From: CAZCGA01 sp964498075
GTDB taxonomy: Bacteria; Desulfobacterota; Binatia; HRBIN30
Length of the DNA stretch: 41,110 nucleotides
Assembly (NCBI GenBank): GCA_964498075.1
Contig: CAZCGA010000047.1
Coordinates: forward strand, 1-41,110
Direction: 5' to 3'
In this document: positions 23,553 through 32,514 of the stretch, in pieces
How the letters are laid out: every line of letters begins with the position of its first letter
Position numbering within the stretch: position 1 is the stretch's first letter
The notes under the pieces: model-generated
Databases searched by the model: none
What the model saw: only the letters and a program-made list of their open reading frames with translations
What the model was told of the DNA's origin: nothing
Translations under genes and position numbers: made by a program

Positions 23553-24869
23553 GTGCGCGACTCTGCCGCAAGCCCACAGGTGAATGCGCCGCCTCAGCCG
23601 GGTGCGCGCTACCGGCACGTGCCGCCGCGAACGCTGCAGTTCGTGCCGGCGGTGTGTCTGGCGCTCGCCACCGCCAACTTGAACCTCGGCCTGATCTTGG
23701 CGCTGCTGTCCGTCAGCGACATCGAGGCGTTCTTCTACCAACCGCGCGTTCTTGCGGTGACCCACACGCTGACCCTGGGGTGGATCTCCTTGGCGATCAT
23801 CGGGGTCCTGTACCGCATCGTGCCGGCGCTGACCAAGCAATCCGTGCGCTGGCCGGCGCTGGCGCGTGTGCAGGTCGCAACCTTCATCATCGGTGCCGCG
23901 GGGTTGATCTCGCACTTCTGGATCGGGAACCTCAACGGCATGGCGTGGAGCGCGGGGGCGTTGGTGATGAGCGTCTTGTTGCTCCTCATCTGCCTGTTGC
24001 CTTTACTCGTCCGGGCACCCAACTACGACGCAACCGTCATTGGCATCGCGATCGGCTTGCTGTCGTTCTTGGGCGTCGCCACGCTGGGGCTATTGTACGC
24101 CATCGACAAGGTCCACCCGTTCCTCGGGGGCAGCGTGCTGTCCAACATTGCCGCGCACGCACACCTCGCTGTCTTGGGGTGGGTGAGTCTGATGATCTGT
24201 GCGGTGTCGTACCGGATGGTGGCGGCGTTCATCCTGCCTGAGGAACTGTTCCCCGAGGCGGCGCGGCGGCAAGTGTTGAGCCTCTCGGTCGTCGTGCCGG
24301 CGTTGGTGGCTGCGGTGCTCTTGCGCAGCTGGGTGGTGACGCCGCTGGCGTGCCTCACCGCCGGCAGTCTGCTGTGGTACGTGACGAACATCCTGCGCCT
24401 GCTGCGTACGCGGCGCATGCAGATCGACTGGAGCATCCGGCACGTGCAGGCGGCGATGGTGCATCTGGGGGTTGCCATGGCCTGCGGCCTCGCCTTCGCG
24501 TTCGGGGTGGACGTGGGCGGCGCGCTCGGCGCCCGCCTAGCGGTTGCCTACGGGGTCTTGGGGCTGCTGGGATGGGTGTCGAATTTCATTCTCGGCATGG
24601 GCAGCCGGTTGGCGCCCGGCCTGGCCGCGGTCTCCGGAACTCCGCCGCACCCGCTGCTCTCTCCTCGCGTGCAGGCCGCAGTCTTCTGGTGCTTCAATGT
24701 TGGCGTGGCGGCAATTGCTGCGGCGGCGCTCGCCGGTGCACCGCGACTGCTGTCCGGCGCGCTCGCATTGACACTGCTGTCCACGGCCTTGTTTGCGCGG
24801 GCCATCATCGGACGTGCCCACACCATGCTGGCAAGAGAGCGCGGCGTCGCCGCCGCGCGCGTCACTTGA
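23553..24869 (+). CDS. Polytopic heme-copper-oxidase subunit I-like / NnrS-like protein
   Basis: A 438-residue integral membrane protein with about twelve helices, starting from a GTG 9 bases after the LOG-family stop. Histidine-containing helices THTLTLGWISLAIIGVLYR, AHAHLAVLGWVSLM and RHVQAAMVHLGVAM resemble those of CcoN/NorB-type oxidase subunits and NnrS proteins, where His residues bind haem. No cytochrome c or subunit II gene is next to it, so it is not part of a normal oxidase operon. It may be a stand-alone haem or copper membrane protein that senses or handles oxygen or nitric oxide. The role is inference, but the membrane topology is clear. Confidence 0.7.
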   Translation: MRDSAASPQVNAPPQPGARYRHVPPRTLQFVPAVCLALATANLNLGLILALLSVSDIEAFFYQPRVLAVTHTLTLGWISLAIIGVLYRIVPALTKQSVRWPALARVQVATFIIGAAGLISHFWIGNLNGMAWSAGALVMSVLLLLICLLPLLVRAPNYDATVIGIAIGLLSFLGVATLGLLYAIDKVHPFLGGSVLSNIAAHAHLAVLGWVSLMICAVSYRMVAAFILPEELFPEAARRQVLSLSVVVPALVAAVLLRSWVVTPLACLTAGSLLWYVTNILRLLRTRRMQIDWSIRHVQAAMVHLGVAMACGLAFAFGVDVGGALGARLAVAYGVLGLLGWVSNFILGMGSRLAPGLAAVSGTPPHPLLSPRVQAAVFWCFNVGVAAIAAAALAGAPRLLSGALALTLLSTALFARAIIGRAHTMLARERGVAAARVT

Positions 24870-24912
24870 GCGCGCCGCTACTCTCCGCTAAGAGCGCGGC
24901 GGAGGACAGCAT

Positions 24913-25368
24913 ATGAACGGCGGCCGCTACTTCGAGGACTTCACCGTGGGCGAGGTGATCAAGCACTGGCCGGGGCGTACCATCCGTGACTTCGACGACA
25001 CCTGGTTCACGCTCATGACCATGAACACGAATCCCCTGCACTTCGACGAGCACTTCGCCAGCCAATCGCAACACGGCCGCTGCCTGGTCAACGGCGTCTT
25101 GGTGTTCGCCATCACCGTTGGCATGAGCGTACGCGACGTCAGCCAGAACGCGCTTGCGAACCTCGAGTATGAGTCCGTCCGCCACCTCGGCCCGACGTTC
25201 CATGGGGACACAATCTACGCCGAGAGCGAGGTCCTCGAGAAGACCGAGTCCAAGTCCAAGCCCGATCGGGGCATCATCTACGTCGAGACCCGCGCCTGGA
25301 ATCAAAAGGAAGAGCGCGTGCTCTCGCTGCGCCGTCGGGTGCTGATTCCGAAACGGCCCACGCCCTGA
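24913..25368 (+). CDS. MaoC-like (R)-enoyl-CoA hydratase
   Basis: A 151-residue hot-dog fold protein. It opens with YFEDFTVGEVIKHWPGRTI, and NTNPLHFDEHFA contains the Asp/His catalytic pair of MaoC hydratases (general pattern D/N-x5-H). VNGVLVFAITVGMS and YESVRHLGPTFHGDTIYAESEV are typical of the family. Members hydrate (2E)-enoyl-CoA to (R)-3-hydroxyacyl-CoA, or act in mesaconyl-type chemistry. It is the last gene of the central plus-strand run, 43 bases after the oxidase-like gene. A GCCGCG/CGCGGC stem (25376-25392) follows the stop at once. Confidence 0.88.
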   Translation: MNGGRYFEDFTVGEVIKHWPGRTIRDFDDTWFTLMTMNTNPLHFDEHFASQSQHGRCLVNGVLVFAITVGMSVRDVSQNALANLEYESVRHLGPTFHGDTIYAESEVLEKTESKSKPDRGIIYVETRAWNQKEERVLSLRRRVLIPKRPTP

Positions 25369-25498
25369 ACACGGCGCCGCGACCGACGCGGCGGCTATCG
25401 GCGGCCGCTACAGTATTCCATGAAACCCGCGCGCCGGCGCGGCATCAAACTCGCCGGGATTGCACCATGTGACTGGAGGGCGTAGCATCGCAACTGTG

Positions 25499-25861
25499 AT
25501 GGCCAAGCGTTCAGTCAGACTAGCGTTGCTCTTAGTGACCGTGCTCAGCGTGCAGGTGATCTATGTCGTGCCGGCGCACGCTACCGACGGCGCTCGAGCC
25601 GTAAGTTGCTGCGCCGCGCACTGCCATCACCAGCGGTCGTTCGGCGCCGCCTGTCGATGCTGTCAGCTCCGGCCGGACACCAGCGAGGTGGCGACGCTGT
25701 CGTCAGCGAGGTGCCCGCAGCCGTCGGTGACCACGAGCGTGGCGCCCGCCCCCGCCACCTGCGCTTTCGTGCCCGGTGCCGGCCGCCCCGCTGATTGCCC
25801 ACGGCGCCGTTTGCCGCGCGCCGCGCCCCTCTTTCTGCTGACGCGCACATTGCGCCTCTAA
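25499..25861 (+). CDS. Exported Cys-rich small protein
   Basis: A 120-residue protein with an N-terminal signal peptide (ALLLVTVLSVQVIYVVPAHA, cleavage likely after AHA). A Cys/His cluster then follows: SCCAAHCHHQRS and ACRCCQL. The rest is Ala/Pro-rich, ending in LFLLTRTLRL. I do not recognise a named family. The position at the head of a Cus-type efflux locus, and a comparable small exported protein with Cys pairs at the head of the second Cus-type locus (40048-40443), suggest a periplasmic metal-binding or metallochaperone role. That role is inference. The start is ATG 25499; an upstream in-frame Met at 25460 is less likely because it precedes the signal sequence. Confidence 0.6.
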   Translation: MAKRSVRLALLLVTVLSVQVIYVVPAHATDGARAVSCCAAHCHHQRSFGAACRCCQLRPDTSEVATLSSARCPQPSVTTSVAPAPATCAFVPGAGRPADCPRRRLPRAAPLFLLTRTLRL

Positions 25862-25980
25862 AGGCTCCTCTCCCATCAGGTCGCTGCCCACCGGCTCTGA
25901 GCCGGCAGGGCGGAGGTGCGCCGACTCTTCACCGAGCCGGCGTTGTGAATGACAATCTGAGACGAAGAGAGGAGAGCATC

Positions 25981-26259
25981 ATGACCACTTTCAAATGTAC
26001 GGTGATCACTGTGCTGGCATTGATGACTGCGGCGCCCATATGGGCCGCCGAGGCGGCTCAGCCGCACGCAAGCGAACTAGCCAGCGCCAAGCAAAAGCTG
26101 GCGCGTACCGCCGACAACGCCAGGGGGGCGCACCGTCAGGTGCTCCGGCTGCAACAGCTCAAGCTCCAAGGCCTGATCGATGAGCTGCAGTCGGGCAAAC
26201 CCGTCGATCCTGCGGCGATCGACCGTGCGCTACAGGATGCCGAGCGCGACGCTCGCTGA
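25981..26259 (+). CDS. Small exported helical protein
   Basis: A 92-residue protein with a signal peptide (VITVLALMTAAPIWA, cleavage after AA near residue 23-25). The mature part is Lys/Arg/Gln-rich and probably coiled-coil (SAKQKLARTADNARGAHRQ, then QQLKLQGLIDELQSG). The ATG follows a strong AGAGAGGAGAG. No family is recognised. It lies between the Cys-rich exported gene and the TolC gene and is probably part of the metal-response locus. Confidence 0.6.
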   Translation: MTTFKCTVITVLALMTAAPIWAAEAAQPHASELASAKQKLARTADNARGAHRQVLRLQQLKLQGLIDELQSGKPVDPAAIDRALQDAERDAR

Positions 26260-26266
26260 GGGGCGG

Positions 26267-26542
26267 CTACCCAATCGGCTTCGAGAGTCTGACGGACGCT
26301 AGGGCGACTTCCCCGGCGTCGTCGCGCAAGCAGGACTCTAGTGCCTGTTGGGCACGCTGCAACTCGATGAGCGTGGCTCCTCGGTCTCCGCGTGCCAGGA
26401 AGGCGCGCGCAGTGCGGAGGTGGGTACGGTAGGTCGGGCAACTGTCGGCAGCCGAGCCCCCCTCCGCTGTGGCGGATCGTACCGTGTATCCGCTCAAGAG
26501 GATGCTCAGCGTACTGGCTGCGATGAAGAATCGAACGGTCAT
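26267..26542 (-). CDS. Small exported protein, opposite strand
   Basis: A 91-residue protein with a plausible signal peptide (FFIAASTLSILLSGYTVRSATA). A short mature part follows with two Cys residues (DSCPTY and LESCLRDDAG) and a helical ARAFLARGDRGATLIELQRAQQ stretch. It is convergent with the preceding small exported gene, with 7 bases between the ends. No family is known to me. The signal-like N-terminus and two spaced Cys residues favour a real periplasmic protein. Confidence 0.4.
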   Translation of the reverse strand: MTVRFFIAASTLSILLSGYTVRSATAEGGSAADSCPTYRTHLRTARAFLARGDRGATLIELQRAQQALESCLRDDAGEVALASVRLSKPIG

Positions 26543-26675
26543 GACGACGACCGGAGCAACCGGGGTGCCAGGAGTCCCACCAAAACCAGAATGGAGGGGC
26601 GCCGAATCTCGCTCAGGCGACCGGGTGCTTCAGACTAAGGCAGTGCCTAGAACCGGGGCACACAAGGAGACGGAC

Positions 26676-27932
26676 ATGCGGCGTACGATGGTGGCGCTTT
26701 CCACGATGGCAATCGGCCTTTCGTCGGCACAAGCGATTCAGGCTGACGAGCCGCTGCGGCTCGCGAACGTGATCGAGGAGGCGCGGCAACACAACCCGGC
26801 AATCCAAGCGGCCCGCGACCAGGCGAACGCGGCGGCGGCGATACCGACGCGGGTTTCTGCGTACGACGATCCGATGTTCGCATATGAAGCCTTCAACGCC
26901 CCGGAATCGCTGCGGCTCGATCAGGCCGACAACAACATCTTTCGTCTGTCGCAGCGCGTGCCGTTTCCCGGGAAGCGCACGTTGGCGGGTGTTGTAGCTG
27001 AACACGACGCGGAGGCGATGCGGCAAGACATCGCAACCGTCGAACTGGACGTCATCGCCGCAGTGAAACGTGCCTACTACGACCTCTGGCTCGTGCACCA
27101 AACCTTAGAGGTCTACGAACGAGAGAAGGCGCTGGTGCAGCGCTTCGCCCACATCGCGGAGCAGCGCTACGCCACTAGCGCCGTGACGCAGTCCGATGTG
27201 CTACGCGCCCAAGTCGAGCTGACGCGGCTCATCAACCGTGTCACGACCGAGCGGTTGGCGATCGACAGCGCGCGCGCCGAGCTGAACGCGCTGCTCAGTC
27301 GTGGCTCGGAGGAACCGCTCGGCGTTCCCGAGTCCCCGCCAGCCCCGCGGCTCACCGAGACGACGGACCAGTGGACGGCACTCGCCTTGAAGCAGCGCCC
27401 CGAGGTCGCGGCGCAAGCCGCCATCATTGCGCGCGAAGACAGCAGCGTGCGGCTGGCACACATGAACTACCTCCCGGACTTCGAGTTCACCGTGGGACGT
27501 TTTATCAACTACGGCCGCAGCGATGGCTTCGGCGCCATCGCGTCGGTCTCGATTCCGATCGCCTACCGGTCGAAGTACGAGGCCGCGGTCACCGAGGCGA
27601 ATGCGCGACTGGCGGCTGCACAGTCCGGCCAGCGCAAGCTGCAAGACCAGATCAGCCGCGAAGTGACGCAGGCGTTTGTGCGGGCGCGGACGGCGATGCT
27701 GCAGCGCGACCTGTTCATCACCACGCACATTCCTCAGGCTGAGCAGTCCTTGCGGGTCACCGAGAGCGCTTACCAAACCGGCGGGGTGGACTTCTTGGCG
27801 CTCATCGATACCGCCCGCGCCATCGAGGCGGTGCATCTCGAACACTTCCAGGCCGCGGCAGACTTCGAGAAAGCGTATGCGGATCTAGAGCGCGCCGCGG
27901 GCAGCACCATCCAGGCCGCGCAGGCCCAGTAA
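26676..27932 (+). CDS. cusC-like: TolC/CusC-type outer membrane efflux protein
   Basis: A 418-residue outer-membrane channel protein with a signal peptide (MRRTMVALSTMAIGLSSAQA). It has two long coiled-coil repeats typical of the OEP family; the second ends in the characteristic SAYQTGGVDFLALIDTAR. QRVPFPGKRTL and the ALKQRPEVAAQAAI element are also typical of CusC/CzcC members. There is no lipobox, unlike the protein at 40889. The ATG at 26676 has AAGGAGA upstream; in-frame codons back to 26469 are not family-like. It is the first gene of the cusC-cusB-cusA operon, 19 bases before the adaptor gene. Confidence 0.88.
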   Translation: MRRTMVALSTMAIGLSSAQAIQADEPLRLANVIEEARQHNPAIQAARDQANAAAAIPTRVSAYDDPMFAYEAFNAPESLRLDQADNNIFRLSQRVPFPGKRTLAGVVAEHDAEAMRQDIATVELDVIAAVKRAYYDLWLVHQTLEVYEREKALVQRFAHIAEQRYATSAVTQSDVLRAQVELTRLINRVTTERLAIDSARAELNALLSRGSEEPLGVPESPPAPRLTETTDQWTALALKQRPEVAAQAAIIAREDSSVRLAHMNYLPDFEFTVGRFINYGRSDGFGAIASVSIPIAYRSKYEAAVTEANARLAAAQSGQRKLQDQISREVTQAFVRARTAMLQRDLFITTHIPQAEQSLRVTESAYQTGGVDFLALIDTARAIEAVHLEHFQAAADFEKAYADLERAAGSTIQAAQAQ

Positions 27933-27951
27933 GCCAGAGAGGACACCCACG

Positions 27952-29184
27952 ATGCGCACACGTTGGCTGATCATCAGTGCCGCCCTCATGTCGATGGCGT
28001 TCGGCGCCGGCATCTTCGCGGCAAGAACGTGGGCTCCAAACGCGCCCGAGACGATGGCACCGGCGTCGAAAAAGGCGCGCTACCAGTGCGCCATGCACCC
28101 GCAGATTGTCTCCGACCACCCGGACGTCTGCCCGATTTGTCAGATGAAGCTGCAACGCGTCGAGGACGTTGCATCCTCTACCGATTCCGCGGCGCCGCCC
28201 TCGACCGCCGCCGGATCAAAGATCCTTTTCTATCGCCACCCGATGCGTGCGGACGTGACTTCACCCGAGCCGGCGAAGGACGAGATGGGAATGGCCTACA
28301 TCCCGGTCCGCGAGGCAGATCTCGCCGCTGGGTCCGGCGGCGATGTGCCGGGACATGCGCCGTTCACGCTCTCCACTGAGCGGCAACAGTTGATTGGTGT
28401 GACACGGGCGAAGATCGAGCCGCGGGCGCTCGACGCGGAAATCCGCGCGGTCGGGAAGGTCGCCTACGACCCGATGCTCTATCAAGCCATTGCGGAATAC
28501 CGTGAAGCACTGAAAGCCCACGCGGGTGTCAGGAACAGCACCGTTCCGGAGGCCCATGCCGGGGCGCGCGCCATCGTCCAGTCAGCGGCCTTGAAGCTGC
28601 GACAGATGGGAATCTCCGAACAGCAGATCCGCGAGATCGCCGAGGTCGGCAGCGCACCGCTGAACCTCCTGCTGCCGGGCAAGAGCGTGTGGGTCTATGC
28701 CCAGGTCTACGAATACGAGGTGGACTCCGTGCATCAGGGGCAGACGATCGAGGTGACAACCCCGGCCCTTCCAGGGCGCACCTTCGTCGCCAAGGTTGTG
28801 GCGATCGACCCGATCTTGAACGCGATGACACGCACGGCGCGGGTGCGGGCACTCGTGCAGACGCCCGACGCCACGTTGCGCCCCGAGACGTTCGTGCACG
28901 TCAAGATTCGCATCCCGTTGGGCGAAAAACTCGCCGTTCCGCAGGATGCGGTGCTCGACACCGGTGAGCATCAGATTGTCTTCGTCGTCAAGGGCGAAGG
29001 GCACTTCGAGCCGCGAGCCGTGCAGCTCGGTCGCGAGGCGCAGGGCTATTTCGAGGTCCTGTCCGGTCTGGAGGCTGGGGACGAAATCGTCACGTCGGCC
29101 AACTTCTTGATCGATTCTGAATCCCGCTTCCGCGCCGCTCTCGCCGCGTTCGTGGCAAAGCCGGCGACCGAACAGCCGCACTGA
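27952..29184 (+). CDS. cusB-like: CusB-type RND periplasmic adaptor with heavy-metal-binding domains
   Basis: A 410-residue membrane-fusion protein for metal efflux. After an N-terminal anchor or signal helix comes a heavy-metal-binding domain (residues 44-68) with YQCAMHP (C46, M48, H49) and VCPICQMKL (C60, C63, M65). A second, cysteine-free copy follows at about 91-119 (FYRHPMRADV, DEMGMAYIPV). The barrel-sandwich and beta-barrel parts follow (LIGVTRAKIEPRALDAEIRA, GKSVWVYAQVYEYEVDSV, LRPETFVHVKIRIP). It hands Cu(I)/Ag(I)-type ions to the inner-membrane pump; the Met/Cys chelation favours copper or silver. It lies 7 bases before the pump gene. Confidence 0.9.
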   Translation: MRTRWLIISAALMSMAFGAGIFAARTWAPNAPETMAPASKKARYQCAMHPQIVSDHPDVCPICQMKLQRVEDVASSTDSAAPPSTAAGSKILFYRHPMRADVTSPEPAKDEMGMAYIPVREADLAAGSGGDVPGHAPFTLSTERQQLIGVTRAKIEPRALDAEIRAVGKVAYDPMLYQAIAEYREALKAHAGVRNSTVPEAHAGARAIVQSAALKLRQMGISEQQIREIAEVGSAPLNLLLPGKSVWVYAQVYEYEVDSVHQGQTIEVTTPALPGRTFVAKVVAIDPILNAMTRTARVRALVQTPDATLRPETFVHVKIRIPLGEKLAVPQDAVLDTGEHQIVFVVKGEGHFEPRAVQLGREAQGYFEVLSGLEAGDEIVTSANFLIDSESRFRAALAAFVAKPATEQPH

Positions 29185-29191
29185 GGCACAG

Positions 29192-32100
29192 ATGGTTAAG
29201 CGGATCATCGAGTTCAGCGCGCACAACAAGTTCTTGGTGTTGCTACTAACGGGCGTCGCGTTGGTGGGCGCCACCTGGACGGTCAGGAACATCCCACTGG
29301 ACGCAATTCCCGACCTCTCCGATACCCAGGTCATTGTCTACTCGCGGTGGGATCGCAGCCCGGACCTGGTCGAGGATCAGGTGACCTATCCCATCGTCTC
29401 GGCGTTGCTCGGCGCGCCGAAGATCAAGGCGATCCGGGGGTTCTCGGATTTTGGGTACTCCTACGTCTACGTCATCTTTCAAGACGGGACGGACCTCTAC
29501 TGGGCGCGCTCGCGTGTCCTCGAGTACCTGAGCAAGATCCTGCCGCGACTGCCGGAAGGTGTACAAACCGAGCTCGGCCCGGATGCCACGAGCGTCGGCT
29601 GGGTCTACCAGTACGCGCTCACGGACCGATCGGGAAAGCACGACCTTGCTGAGCTGCGCAGCCTCCAGGACTGGTATCTGCGCTACCACCTGCAGTCCGT
29701 GCCGGGGGTTGCTGAGGTGGCAGCCGTCGGTGGGTTCGTGAAGCAGTATCAAGTCAACGTCGATCCGGACCTGCTGCTGGCCTACAACATACCGCTCACG
29801 CAAGTCATCGACGCCATCCGCCGTGGCAACAAAGAAGTCGGCGGTCGCGTATTGGAGTTTGCCGGCACCGAGTACATGGTGCGCGGCCGCGGCTACATCA
29901 AATCGGTCGATGACATCGGCAAGATTGTCGTGGCGACGGACCATACGTCGGGCACGCCGGTACAGGTCAAGCAGGTAGCCAAGCTCACGCTGGGACCCGA
30001 TATCCGCAGAGGCGTCGCCGATCTGGACGGCCTCGGCGACACCGTCGGTGGCATCGTCGTCATGCGCCACCATGAGAATGCCCTCGAAGTGATCGAGCGG
30101 GTGAAAGCGAAGCTGGAAGAGCTGAAGCCGACGCTACCCGACGGAGTGGAAATCGTCACGACCTACGACCGCTCGGGTCTCATTACGCGATCGATTGAGA
30201 CACTGCTGCACTCGCTGCGCGAGGAGATGATCATCGTCAGCCTGGTGATCCTGCTCTTCCTGTGGCATTTCCCGTCGGCGATCATTCCCATCATCACCAT
30301 CCCCGTGTCGGTGTTCCTGGCGTTCATCCCGCTGTACTTCATGGGGCTGACGTCGAACATCATGTCGCTGGCCGGCATCGCCATCTCCATCGGCGTGCTC
30401 GTTGACGGGGCGATCATCGAGGTGGAGAACGCCTACAAGCGGCTGGAGGAGTGGATCGCGGGCGGGCGGAAGGGGGACTGGCACGAGGTTCGCCTCCAGG
30501 CGCTCAAGGAGGTTGGGCCTTCGGTGTTCTTTTCGCTCCTCGTCATCGCGGTCGCGTTCCTTCCCGTCTTCACCCTGGTGGATCAGGAGGGCAGGCTCTT
30601 CAAGCCGCTCGCCTACTCGAAGAACCTGGCCATGGCCCTGGCGGCCATCCTAGCCATAACGCTCAATCCGGCCCAGCGGATGCTCTTCACCCGCATGGAC
30701 TACGTGCAGTTCAAGCCCCGGTGGCTTGCGTGGCTCGTCAACGTGACGACCGTGGGCCGGTACTACTCTGAAGAACGCCACCCGATCAGTCGTGTCTTGT
30801 TCGCGGTATACGAGCCGGTTTGCCGGTGGGTGTTGCGACATCGTGTCCTCACGTTGGCCCTGGCGCTGGGGCTGGTGGCGTCTACAGTGCCCGTCTACCT
30901 CAAGCTCGGCTCGGAGTTCATGCCGCCGTTGAATGAAGGCGCGTTTCTCTACATGCCCACGGCCCTCCCCGGGATGTCGGTGACCGAGGCGCAGCGGATT
31001 CTGCAGATTCAGGATCGGGTCCTGCGAACGTTTCCGGAGGTGGAAACCGTCTTCGGCAAAGCGGGCCGCGCCACCTCTCCGACCGACCCCGCGCCCTTCT
31101 CGATGGTGGAGACGACCGTGACGCTCAAGCCGGAGTCGCAGTGGCGGCCGATGCGGCGCTGGTACGCCGACTGGCCGGCCCCGGTCCGCTGGCTGTTTTC
31201 GTTCGTGACGCCGGAGCACATGACCTTCGACGAGCTGCAGGACGACATGGATGCGAAGCTCCGGTTTCCCGGCATCCCGAACATCTGGACGATGCCGATC
31301 AAGAACCGCATCGACATGCTGTCGACCGGGGTGCGCACGCCGATCGGCATCAAGATCCTCGGTGCAGATCTCAAGGTAATCCAAAAGATCGGTGAGGATT
31401 TGGAGGGCATCATCCGCGAGGTTCCCGGCACGCGGAACATCCTCGCCGAGCGGACCGCAGGCGGGTACTACGTCGACTTCGTGCTCGATCGCGACGAGCT
31501 GGCACGTTACGGGCTCTCGATTGATGACGGGCAGATGGTGGTGATGTCAGCGATCGGCGGGGAGAACATTACCAGCACCGTCGAGGGGCGCGAGCGCTAC
31601 CCGGTGAACGTGCGCTACGGTCGGGAATTTCGTGAGAACGTCGAGCAGCTGCGCCGCGTGCTCGTGCCCACAGCGTCGGGCGCCCAGGTGCCACTCGCGC
31701 AGCTGGCGGACATCAAGCTCTCGGAGGGGCCGTCGATGATTCGCAGCGAGAACGGCCAACTCGCCGGCTACGTGTACGTGGACATGAGCGGCAGCCGGGA
31801 CATCGGCAGCTACGTCGATGAGGCCAAGAAGCACGTCGAGGAACGCCTGCAGCTGCCCAAAGGATACAGCCTGATCTGGAGCGGCCAGTACGAGAACTTG
31901 GCCAGAGTCCGCGAGCGGTTGAAGGTGGTGATCCCGCTGACGCTCTTTCTGATTGCGCTCCTGCTGTACATGAACACCAAGTCCGCGGTGAAGGCAGGCA
32001 TTGTCATGCTAGCCGTGCCGTTCTCACTGATCGGGGCGGTCTGGCTGCTGTACGGCCTTGGGTACAACACCTCCATCGCTGTGTGGGTAGGCATGATCGC

Positions 32101-32479
32101 GCTCATGGGGCTCGACGCCGAGACCGGCGTGTTCATGTTGCTGTTCCTCGATCTCGCCTACGACGAGCGCGTGCGCCAGGGGACCATGCGGACCTACAAG
32201 GATCTTGAAGAAGCGATCCTCCACGGCGCAGTGAAACGCGTGCGCCCGAAGATGATGACCGTGATGGCCGCCTTCATGGGGTTGCTACCGATCATGTGGT
32301 CCACCGGGGCTGGGTCGGATGTGATGAAGCGCATTGCCGCCCCGATGGTGGGCGGCCTCTTCACCTCGTTCCTTCTGGAGCTTGTTGTCTATCCAGTCAT
32401 CTACTCGATTTGGAAGTGGCGGTTCGAAATGAAGCGCGGAACGGTCGTCCCGCAACCGCAGCCAGTCGTAGGGCGCTGA
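29192..32479 (+). CDS. cusA-like: CusA/CzcA-type heavy-metal RND efflux pump
   Basis: A 1095-residue inner-membrane RND transporter that drives metal out through the adaptor and the outer-membrane channel. It has twelve membrane helices. The proton-relay residues are in place: Asp in GVLVDGAIIEVENAYK, Glu in GLDAETGVFML and Lys in VRPKMMTVMAA. Metal-site methionines of CusA are kept in PFSMVETT and NRIDMLSTGV. The position that is Met in CusA's ARYGM element reads RYGLS here, which may alter the cleft. DPAPFSMVET and ENARVR-like loops resemble CusA more than CzcA. The C-terminus ends with a short basic tail. It is followed after 35 bases by the cyclase fusion gene. Confidence 0.92.
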   Translation: MVKRIIEFSAHNKFLVLLLTGVALVGATWTVRNIPLDAIPDLSDTQVIVYSRWDRSPDLVEDQVTYPIVSALLGAPKIKAIRGFSDFGYSYVYVIFQDGTDLYWARSRVLEYLSKILPRLPEGVQTELGPDATSVGWVYQYALTDRSGKHDLAELRSLQDWYLRYHLQSVPGVAEVAAVGGFVKQYQVNVDPDLLLAYNIPLTQVIDAIRRGNKEVGGRVLEFAGTEYMVRGRGYIKSVDDIGKIVVATDHTSGTPVQVKQVAKLTLGPDIRRGVADLDGLGDTVGGIVVMRHHENALEVIERVKAKLEELKPTLPDGVEIVTTYDRSGLITRSIETLLHSLREEMIIVSLVILLFLWHFPSAIIPIITIPVSVFLAFIPLYFMGLTSNIMSLAGIAISIGVLVDGAIIEVENAYKRLEEWIAGGRKGDWHEVRLQALKEVGPSVFFSLLVIAVAFLPVFTLVDQEGRLFKPLAYSKNLAMALAAILAITLNPAQRMLFTRMDYVQFKPRWLAWLVNVTTVGRYYSEERHPISRVLFAVYEPVCRWVLRHRVLTLALALGLVASTVPVYLKLGSEFMPPLNEGAFLYMPTALPGMSVTEAQRILQIQDRVLRTFPEVETVFGKAGRATSPTDPAPFSMVETTVTLKPESQWRPMRRWYADWPAPVRWLFSFVTPEHMTFDELQDDMDAKLRFPGIPNIWTMPIKNRIDMLSTGVRTPIGIKILGADLKVIQKIGEDLEGIIREVPGTRNILAERTAGGYYVDFVLDRDELARYGLSIDDGQMVVMSAIGGENITSTVEGRERYPVNVRYGREFRENVEQLRRVLVPTASGAQVPLAQLADIKLSEGPSMIRSENGQLAGYVYVDMSGSRDIGSYVDEAKKHVEERLQLPKGYSLIWSGQYENLARVRERLKVVIPLTLFLIALLLYMNTKSAVKAGIVMLAVPFSLIGAVWLLYGLGYNTSIAVWVGMIALMGLDAETGVFMLLFLDLAYDERVRQGTMRTYKDLEEAILHGAVKRVRPKMMTVMAAFMGLLPIMWSTGAGSDVMKRIAAPMVGGLFTSFLLELVVYPVIYSIWKWRFEMKRGTVVPQPQPVVGR

Positions 32480-32514
32480 TTGTAGCGCCTACGCCCGGCG
32501 AGGAAGGAAGCACC

